Assembly (NCBI GenBank): GCA_023416415.1
Contig: JAEZHR010000221.1
Location: forward strand, 1 to 10,549
Source of the DNA: Pseudomonadota bacterium
GTDB taxonomy: Bacteria > Pseudomonadota > Gammaproteobacteria > Burkholderiales > Burkholderiaceae_D
Reading direction: 5' to 3'
Length of the DNA: 10,549 bases
The notes under the pieces were generated by a model that made no database searches, was not told the DNA's origin, and saw only the letters and a list, made by a program, of their open reading frames with translations. The translations under genes and the position numbers were made by a program. Within the stretch, counting starts at the first letter, position 1; each line of letters opens with the position of its first letter. Positions 6,064-10,549 of this stretch are shown here, one piece after another.

Positions 6064-7518
6064 ATGACAACGAACGAAATGATTCTTCTCGCACTGCTTG
6101 TGGCAGTGCTCTTGCTGCAGTTGGTGCTGCTCGCGCGCATGCGCGGCAACGGCATGGCTGCGGCGCTGCTGCAGTTGCAGAGCGATCTGCAACGCCAGCA
6201 GCAGCAAAGCGGCGACCAGCTCGCGCGCGAACTGCGCAGTGAAGTGCAGGGTTCGGCGCAGGGGATGCGTCAGGAACTGGGAGCGAACTTTGCCCAGTTC
6301 CAGCAGACGCTGACGGCCCAGATGACGAACGTAGCCACCTTGCAGAACAAGCAGATCGATTCCTTTTCCCAGCAACTGGCGCAATGGAATGCCGCCAGCG
6401 CCGGGCAGCTGGACGCCATGCGACAGGCCATTGCAATTCAGGCCCAGGCCGGACGGGAAGAGCAGGCGGCCGCGCTGAAGCGCTTTGGCGACACGCTCAA
6501 TCAGGCGCTGTCCACGTTGACCGAATCGAACGCGCAGCGCATGGGTGAAGTGCGCGCAACCCTCGAGAACAAGATTCGTGAACTGCAGGCCGACAACGCG
6601 GCACGCCTGGAAGAAATGCGTCGCACGGTCGACGAAAAGCTGCACGCCACGCTGGAGCAGAGACTGGGTGAATCGTTCAAGCTGGTGTCGGACAGGCTGG
6701 AAAAGGTGCACCAGGGTCTCGGCGAGATGCAACAGCTGGCGATCGGCGTGGGCGATCTCAAGCGCGTGCTGACCAATGTGAAAACACGCGGCACCTGGGG
6801 CGAGGTCCAGCTCGGCATGCTGCTTGAACAGGTTCTCACGCCGGATCAGTACTCGAAGAACGTCGAGACCGTGCCCGGTAGCGGCGAACGCGTGGAGTAC
6901 GCGATTCGTCTGCCCGGCAAGGACCTGGATGAACGGGCGGTGTGGATGCCGATCGACGCCAAGTTCCCGAAGGAACAGTACGAGCGCCTTGCCGCAGCGG
7001 CCGAACTGGCCGATGCCGATGGCGTGGCTGCCGCCGGACGCGAACTTGAGCGCGCAGTGCGCACCGAGGCGAAGACGATCTCGGAAAAATATCTCTCGCC
7101 GCCCCTGACGACCGATTTCGCCATCCTTTTCCTGCCGACAGAGGGGTTGTACGCGGAAGTCATGCGCCGGCCAGGCCTGGCCGACGAGCTGCAGCGCAAC
7201 TGTCGCGTTGCCATCGCGGGGCCATCCACGTTGTCGGCGCTGCTCAACAGCCTGCAGATGGGCTTTCGCACATTGGCATTGGAGAAGCGTTCGTCTGAAG
7301 TGTGGCAGGTGCTGGGCGCGGTGAAGACCGAATTCGCCAAGTTCGGTGACGTGCTGGCCACGACCAAGGCCACGCTGGAGCGCGCTGCGCGCAACATCGA
7401 GCAGGCCGAGACCCGCACGCGCCAGATGACGCGCAAGCTCAAGTCGGTCGAAGCCCTGCCATCGGAAGCGGCACAGCTGCTGCTGGGGACGGACCATGCC
7501 GATGGCAGCGAGGAATAA
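6064..7518 (+). CDS. rmuC: DNA recombination protein RmuC
   Basis: A 484-residue RmuC-family protein. In E. coli, rmuC was identified through its effect on recombination at inverted repeats; the domain is thought to be related to the PD-(D/E)XK nuclease fold. An N-terminal membrane anchor (about residues 6-25) is followed by a long Gln/Ala-rich coiled coil (about 33-230) and the conserved RmuC domain, with NVKTRGTWGEVQLGMLLEQ (about 238-256), the invariant-looking WMPIDAKFPKEQY (about 293-305), DFAILFLPTEGLYAEV (about 351-366) and a C-terminal helical part. Length and layout are normal and no disruption is seen. The start is ATG 6064, with no clear ribosome-binding site; ATG 6079, five codons later, is possible. 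It lies between the globin and CorC-family genes with short gaps, so it is probably in the same transcript. Confidence 0.95.
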   Translation: MTTNEMILLALLVAVLLLQLVLLARMRGNGMAAALLQLQSDLQRQQQQSGDQLARELRSEVQGSAQGMRQELGANFAQFQQTLTAQMTNVATLQNKQIDSFSQQLAQWNAASAGQLDAMRQAIAIQAQAGREEQAAALKRFGDTLNQALSTLTESNAQRMGEVRATLENKIRELQADNAARLEEMRRTVDEKLHATLEQRLGESFKLVSDRLEKVHQGLGEMQQLAIGVGDLKRVLTNVKTRGTWGEVQLGMLLEQVLTPDQYSKNVETVPGSGERVEYAIRLPGKDLDERAVWMPIDAKFPKEQYERLAAAAELADADGVAAAGRELERAVRTEAKTISEKYLSPPLTTDFAILFLPTEGLYAEVMRRPGLADELQRNCRVAIAGPSTLSALLNSLQMGFRTLALEKRSSEVWQVLGAVKTEFAKFGDVLATTKATLERAARNIEQAETRTRQMTRKLKSVEALPSEAAQLLLGTDHADGSEE

Positions 7519-7524
7519 AGGGGA
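7519..7524 (+). promoter_or_regulatory. Shine-Dalgarno deciding the CorC-family start
   Basis: AGGGGA begins one base after the rmuC TAA stop (7516-7518) and lies six bases before ATG 7531. This spacing favours ATG 7531 over the in-frame TTG at 7528, which would leave only three bases. Confidence 0.7.
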
Positions 7525-7530
7525 ATATTG

Positions 7531-8847
7531 ATGATCGAAACCGCCATACTGTTTGCGCTGATTATTCTCAATGGCGTCTTCGCCATGTCCGAGATCGCGC
7601 TGGTGACTGCGCGCCGGGTGCGCCTGCAGCGTCTTGCCGAGTCCGGCGATACGTCCGCCGGGGCCGCGATTCGGCTGGGCGAGGACCCTACGCAGTTCCT
7701 GTCGACGGTGCAGATCGGCATCACCTCGATCGGTGTGCTGAACGGTATCGTCGGTGAGGCCGCATTGGCCCAGCCATTCAGCGTCTGGCTGAACGGGGTC
7801 GGGGTGCAGAACCCGTATGCGCAGTATCTGGCTACCGGCCTGGTTGTGGTCAGCATCACGTATCTGACCATCGTGCTGGGCGAACTGGTGCCCAAACGCC
7901 TTGGCCAGATGGCTCCGGAAACGGTCGCGCGCCTGGTGGCACGGCCAATGCTGGTGCTGGCGGCCACGACGCGACCATTCGTGCGCCTCCTGTCCGGTTC
8001 GACTCAACTTGTGTTGCGTACCTTCGGCGTCAACGAGCGCGCCGAGCCGACCGTGACCCAGGAAGAGATCAACCTGATGCTGGCGGAAGGATCGAGCGCC
8101 GGCGTGATCGAGCAGCACGAGCACCAGATGGTGCGCAATGTTTTCCGTCTGGATGACCGACAGATCGCGTCGCTGATGGTACCGCGCAGTGACATCGTTT
8201 ATTTCGATGTCAACGACTCCCTGGAAGCGAACCTGAAGCGCTTCGAGGAAAGCGATCACTCGCGGTTCCCGGTCGTGCGCGGCGGCTGGAGCGAGGTGCT
8301 CGGCTTCGTCTCTGCGCGCCAGATCCTCTTGCAGACCCTGCGAGGGCAGCAACCGGACCTGACGGCACATCTTCAGCCGGCAGTCTTCGTTCCCGAATCC
8401 CTGACCGGCATGGAACTGCTGGAGAATTTCCGCAATTCCGGTGTGCAGCTCGCGTTCATCATCGACGAGTACGGCGAAGTGCAGGGCATTGTCACGCCGC
8501 AGGATGTGATGGAAGCGATCACCGGTGAGTTCAAGACGCACCGCGCGGAAGATGCGTGGGCGGTACAGCGCGAAGACGGCTCTTGGTTACTCGACGGATT
8601 GATTCCGATCCCCGAGCTGAAGGATCGGCTCGGCCTGCAGCACGTACCGGAGGAAGAGCGAGGTCGCTACAACACGCTCTCCGGCATGCTGATGCTGCTG
8701 CTTGGACGTCTGCCGCAGACCTCCGATTACTGCGAGTGGGAGAACTGGCGGTTCGAGATTGTCGATCTGGACGGCAAGCGCATCGACAAGGTGCTTGCAT
8801 CGCCCAAGCCGGAAGTTCCGGTCGTCGTCGAGCCGCTTGTCGGTTGA
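7531..8847 (+). CDS. HlyC/CorC family (CNNM-CBS-CorC) membrane protein
   Basis: A 438-residue protein with the full family layout. An N-terminal CNNM/DUF21 transmembrane domain (about 1-195) includes the FAMSEIAL motif near residue 18, VQIGITSIGVLNGIVGEAAL and the GELVPKRLG motif. A CBS pair follows: CBS1 from about 212 (VPRSDIVYFDV) and CBS2 at about 276-332 (FIIDEYGEVQGIVTPQDVMEAI). A CorC/HlyC C-terminal domain (about 340-435) contains SWLLDGLIPI and YNTLSGMLM. Relatives include Mg/Co efflux proteins, eukaryotic CNNM Mg transporters and E. coli YtfL (PaeA), linked to polyamine export. The order of domains and motifs such as VPRSDIVYFDV resemble YtfL most, but the transported substrate cannot be read, so no symbol is given. 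The older hemolysin name is historical. The start is set by AGGGGA six bases upstream. It probably belongs to the rmuC transcript. Confidence 0.93.
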   Translation: MIETAILFALIILNGVFAMSEIALVTARRVRLQRLAESGDTSAGAAIRLGEDPTQFLSTVQIGITSIGVLNGIVGEAALAQPFSVWLNGVGVQNPYAQYLATGLVVVSITYLTIVLGELVPKRLGQMAPETVARLVARPMLVLAATTRPFVRLLSGSTQLVLRTFGVNERAEPTVTQEEINLMLAEGSSAGVIEQHEHQMVRNVFRLDDRQIASLMVPRSDIVYFDVNDSLEANLKRFEESDHSRFPVVRGGWSEVLGFVSARQILLQTLRGQQPDLTAHLQPAVFVPESLTGMELLENFRNSGVQLAFIIDEYGEVQGIVTPQDVMEAITGEFKTHRAEDAWAVQREDGSWLLDGLIPIPELKDRLGLQHVPEEERGRYNTLSGMLMLLLGRLPQTSDYCEWENWRFEIVDLDGKRIDKVLASPKPEVPVVVEPLVG

Positions 8848-8852
8848 GTGCC

Positions 8853-8875
8853 GGCGGCGCTTGATGAGCGCTGCC
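8853..8875 (+). terminator. Candidate hairpin terminator after CorC-family gene
   Basis: GGCGGCGCT (8853-8861) pairs with AGCGCTGCC (8867-8875), with one G-T wobble and a 5-nt loop, starting 5 nt after the CorC-family stop. There is no T-run, so it is not canonical. As the genes converge here, a bidirectional or factor-assisted end is plausible. Confidence 0.35.
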
Positions 8876-8884
8876 CCGGGACTG

Positions 8885-8901
8885 TGGCGGTTCAACCGCC
8901 A
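8885..8901. repeat. 17-bp palindrome over the moaA stop codon
   Basis: TGGCGGTT (8885-8892) and AACCGCCA (8894-8901) are perfect reverse complements around the single base 8893. The moaA stop (TGA, 8892-8894 on the minus strand) is at its centre, and the last Gly-Gly codons form one arm. As RNA it could fold with a short loop of three or more bases. No T-run follows on either strand. The C-terminal Gly-Gly codons constrain one arm only. Confidence 0.5.
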
Positions 8902-9992
8902 ATATAGGACATTTCGATCTTGCGCAGCGGCAGGTCAGCCTTTTCGCTGCGCTGTTCCGAATAGCGGTCGCCGCGTGCCTGCCAGATTGCCCCCAGCGCC
9001 GCGCTGATTTCGGCGTCGTCGCAGCCCTCGCGCAGCAGTGCGCGCAAGTCATGCCCGCGGGTGGCGAACAGGCAGGTGTACAACTTGCCTTCGGTTGATA
9101 GCCGCGCCCGCGTGCAATCTCGGCAGAAAGCCCTGGTGACGCTGGCGATGATGCCGATCTCGCCGCTACCGTCCTCATGGCGCCAGCGTTCGGCGGTTTC
9201 GCCGCCATAGTTCCGATCCAGCGCAACAAGTGGCATCTCCGCGGCGATGCGACGCACGACCTCGGCGGAGGGAACGACTTCCTCCATGCGCCAGCCATTG
9301 CTGCTGCCCACGTCCATGTACTCGATGAAACGCAGGATGAATGGTGTGCCCCGGAAATGACGTGCCATAGGCACGATCTGATCCTCATTCCAGCCGCGCT
9401 TGACGACCATGTTGACCTTGATGGGGGCGAGTCCTGCCGCATGCGCAGCCTCCAGCCCTTCCAGCACTGCACTGACCGGAAAGTTGACGTCATTCATGCT
9501 GCGGAAGGTCGCGTCGTCAAGCGCGTCCAGCGACACGGTTACACGTGTCAGGCCGGCCTGCTTGAGCAGGTGCGACTTGCGGGCAAGAAGTACGCCATTG
9601 GTGGTTAACGTCAGGTCGAGAGGCTGGCCGTCCGCAGTCTTGAGCGCGGCCAGCATGGCAATCAGATCCTCGATGTCCTTGCGCAACAGTGGTTCGCCGC
9701 CAGTCAGGCGAATCTTGCGCACGCCGTGTGCAATGAACAATCGTGCAAGGCGCACGATTTCCTCGAACGACAGCAGCGCGGTATGCGGCAGAAAAGTGTA
9801 GTCCTTGCCGAAAATCGCCTTGGGCATGCAATAGACACAGCGGAAGTTGCAGCGATCCGTCACCGAGATTCGAAGGTCCTGCAGCGGACGCGCAAGCTTG
9901 TCCGCCAGGTGTCCTGCCGGTGGCGTCAGGACGCTTGGAATGGCGGGGCGGACCAGGCGATGGTCGGCCAGTGGAATGAAATGTTCGGCCAT
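8892..9992 (-). CDS. moaA: GTP 3',8-cyclase MoaA (molybdenum cofactor synthesis)
   Basis: This radical SAM enzyme of 366 residues converts GTP to 3',8-cyclo-7,8-dihydro-GTP, the first step of molybdopterin synthesis, with MoaC. The N-terminal radical SAM cluster motif CX3CX2C is in RCNFRCVYCMPK (C48, C52, C55), followed by RLTGGEPLLR (GGE at 98-100) and TLTTNGVLL. The second, MoaA-specific 4Fe-4S site is CX2CX13C (C270, C273, C287) in FCRDCTRARLST and GKLYTCLFA. The protein ends in Gly-Gly, as expected for active MoaA, whose C-terminal tail enters the active site. The roughly 37-residue leader before DLRISVTDRC is longer than in E. coli but usual, as I recall, for betaproteobacterial forms. 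It lies 159 bp downstream of rne behind a strong terminator, so it probably has its own promoter; a TATCGT at 10027-10032 on the minus strand is a weak -10 candidate. No clear Shine-Dalgarno is visible. Confidence 0.96.
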   Translation of the reverse strand: MAEHFIPLADHRLVRPAIPSVLTPPAGHLADKLARPLQDLRISVTDRCNFRCVYCMPKAIFGKDYTFLPHTALLSFEEIVRLARLFIAHGVRKIRLTGGEPLLRKDIEDLIAMLAALKTADGQPLDLTLTTNGVLLARKSHLLKQAGLTRVTVSLDALDDATFRSMNDVNFPVSAVLEGLEAAHAAGLAPIKVNMVVKRGWNEDQIVPMARHFRGTPFILRFIEYMDVGSSNGWRMEEVVPSAEVVRRIAAEMPLVALDRNYGGETAERWRHEDGSGEIGIIASVTRAFCRDCTRARLSTEGKLYTCLFATRGHDLRALLREGCDDAEISAALGAIWQARGDRYSEQRSEKADLPLRKIEMSYIGG

Positions 9993-10058
9993 GCCGGCGA
10001 ATCAAGGTGAAGCGATGACAAGGGCAACGATAGCACGCAGCGTGCCGGCGGACGCGAA

Positions 10059-10091
10059 CGCGGGCAAAAACCCGCGCCTAATCCCGCGCCT
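10059..10091. repeat. Hairpin with duplicated 3' arm between rne and moaA
   Basis: CGCGGG (10059-10064) pairs with CCCGCG (10071-10076) around CAAAAA. The arm is then repeated: CCCGCGCCT occurs at 10071-10079 and again at 10083-10091, a 12-bp period. The first arm could therefore pair with either copy. On the minus strand this lies between the rne terminator and the moaA start, so it would be in the moaA 5' leader or promoter region. I do not recognise it as a known riboswitch; the molybdenum-cofactor riboswitch is larger and more structured. Confidence 0.4.
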
Positions 10092-10101
10092 TTCCGAAAC
10101 G

Positions 10102-10125
10102 AAAAAGGGAGCCGAAGCTCCCTTT
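10102..10125 (-). terminator. Rho-independent terminator of rne
   Basis: Read on the minus strand, a stem AAAGGGAGC / GCTCCCTTT (10125-10117 with 10112-10104) closes on a TTCG tetraloop in the very stable C(UUCG)G form and runs into TTTTT (10106-10102). It begins 26 bp after the rne stop. The stem core is GGGAGC/GCTCCC. On the plus strand the following sequence is TTTGCGCG, so it is less convincing in that direction. Confidence 0.9.
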
Positions 10126-10151
10126 GCGCGTCACTGCGTCAGGCCGACCTC

Positions 10152-10549
10152 TCAGTGTCGAGTTTCCACCTGGACAAGCGGTTCATTCGACAGGGGAGGC
10201 AGCGGCTTGCGCTCCCGCGGAATGCGCGGAGGCGGAACGACCTTGGCGGCGGCTTCCTGCGCTGCACGCAGCTTTTCCGGATCGGTCACGGCCAGTGTCA
10301 GACCGGTGCTTGCCAGGGTTTCCCGCAGACGGTCGACTTCCGAAGAGACGGTTGCAGACGAGGAAGTCCGGGCGACTACAGGCGCCGTTTCGATGACCGG
10401 GGCGGCATCGCCAGCGGGGGCGGCGTCTTCTACCACGGACGGCTGTGCCGCTGCATTGGTCTGTGCTTCGGGAACTGGTGTCGCTTCAGGCTCGGTGATG
10501 TCTTCCGAGGCTGGCGCGGCGATCGGCTGAGCAGTCGATGCGGCAATCG
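10152..10549 (-). CDS. rne: Ribonuclease E, C-terminal tail, 5' end cut by window edge
   Basis: The frame is open from the right edge to a TGA at 10152-10154, giving 132 C-terminal residues. The sequence is low-complexity, rich in Ala, Pro, Glu, Thr and Val (for example EDAAPAGDAAP), then has SGLTLAV-like TGLTLAVTDPEKL, PRIPRERKPLPPL and the final EPLVQVETRH. I recall such an ending (LVQVETR) and a Pro/Ala-rich acidic linker from betaproteobacterial ribonuclease E, where this tail scaffolds RNA-degradation partners and the nuclease core lies N-terminal. The catalytic S1/RNase E core is outside the window, so the assignment rests on the tail and on the neighbouring moaA. A GTG at 10434-10436 could start a 94-residue frame, but the composition continues unchanged upstream of it, so an internal start is unlikely. 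Confidence 0.8.
   Translation of the reverse strand, partial: IAASTAQPIAAPASEDITEPEATPVPEAQTNAAAQPSVVEDAAPAGDAAPVIETAPVVARTSSSATVSSEVDRLRETLASTGLTLAVTDPEKLRAAQEAAAKVVPPPRIPRERKPLPPLSNEPLVQVETRH

Noticed and set aside
6178..6240. CAG/GCA-rich stretch in rmuC as a possible DNA repeat.
   Set aside because: It encodes the Gln/Ala-rich coiled coil normal for RmuC and is not a regular tandem repeat.
5620..8541. A 973-codon open frame on the minus strand, antisense to the globin gene, rmuC and most of the CorC-family gene.
   Set aside because: It is exactly codon-aligned with rmuC and the CorC-family gene, which share one frame. Stops in this register need TTA, CTA or TCA sense codons, which are rare in GC-rich genes. 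The translation is rich in His, Gln and Arg with no recognisable domain, while the sense strand encodes three complete known families.
10152..10436. A separate 94-residue Ala/Pro-rich protein starting at GTG 10436.
   Set aside because: The frame continues upstream to the window edge with the same composition, and the ending fits a ribonuclease E tail, so it is the end of a longer gene.
9726..10530. Open frames on the plus strand opposite moaA and rne.
   Set aside because: They run through the rne terminator and moaA leader, lack any family motif, and are explained by antisense GC-rich coding sequence.

Overview
The window is GC-rich DNA, by eye above 60% G+C, from a Gram-negative proteobacterium, most likely a betaproteobacterium. 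Two things suggest this: a ribonuclease E C-terminal tail ending in LVQVETRH directly upstream of moaA, an arrangement I recall from betaproteobacterial genomes, and an undecaprenyl-phosphate-linked (Wzx/Wzy) surface-polysaccharide cluster. Genus and species cannot be read from the sequence. Almost all bases are coding. I see no tRNA, rRNA, CRISPR array, insertion sequence or phage gene.

Region 1 (1-5395, all minus strand) is part of a polysaccharide operon, transcribed from right to left. In order it holds a WcaJ-type initiating sugar-phosphate transferase, a small VanZ-like membrane protein, GDP-L-fucose synthase (fcl), an O-antigen ligase/polymerase-like membrane protein, and a Wzx-type flippase cut by the left edge. 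Together these load the first sugar on undecaprenyl phosphate, supply GDP-L-fucose, flip the lipid-linked repeat unit and polymerise or ligate it. Glycosyltransferases, gmd (which makes the fcl substrate) and export genes are not in view.

Region 2 (5396-5630) is the divergent intergenic region between wcaJ and a globin gene. It holds a perfect 13-bp inverted repeat with an extra internal copy of half of one arm, and a possible -10 element very close to the globin start.

Region 3 (5631-8847, plus strand) is a compact three-gene row: a group II truncated hemoglobin, rmuC (DNA recombination/rearrangement-limiting protein) and a CNNM/CBS/CorC-HlyC-family membrane protein. Gaps are 22 and 12 nt, so co-transcription is plausible.

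Region 4 (8892-10549, minus strand) holds moaA (molybdenum cofactor step 1) and, upstream, the 3' end of rne with a strong UUCG-loop terminator. moaA converges on the CorC-family gene with only 44 nt between the stop codons.

Nothing in the window is clearly a new system. The most unusual items are the VanZ-like gene inside the polysaccharide operon, the two intergenic structures that have duplicated pairing arms, and a possibly leaderless globin transcript.
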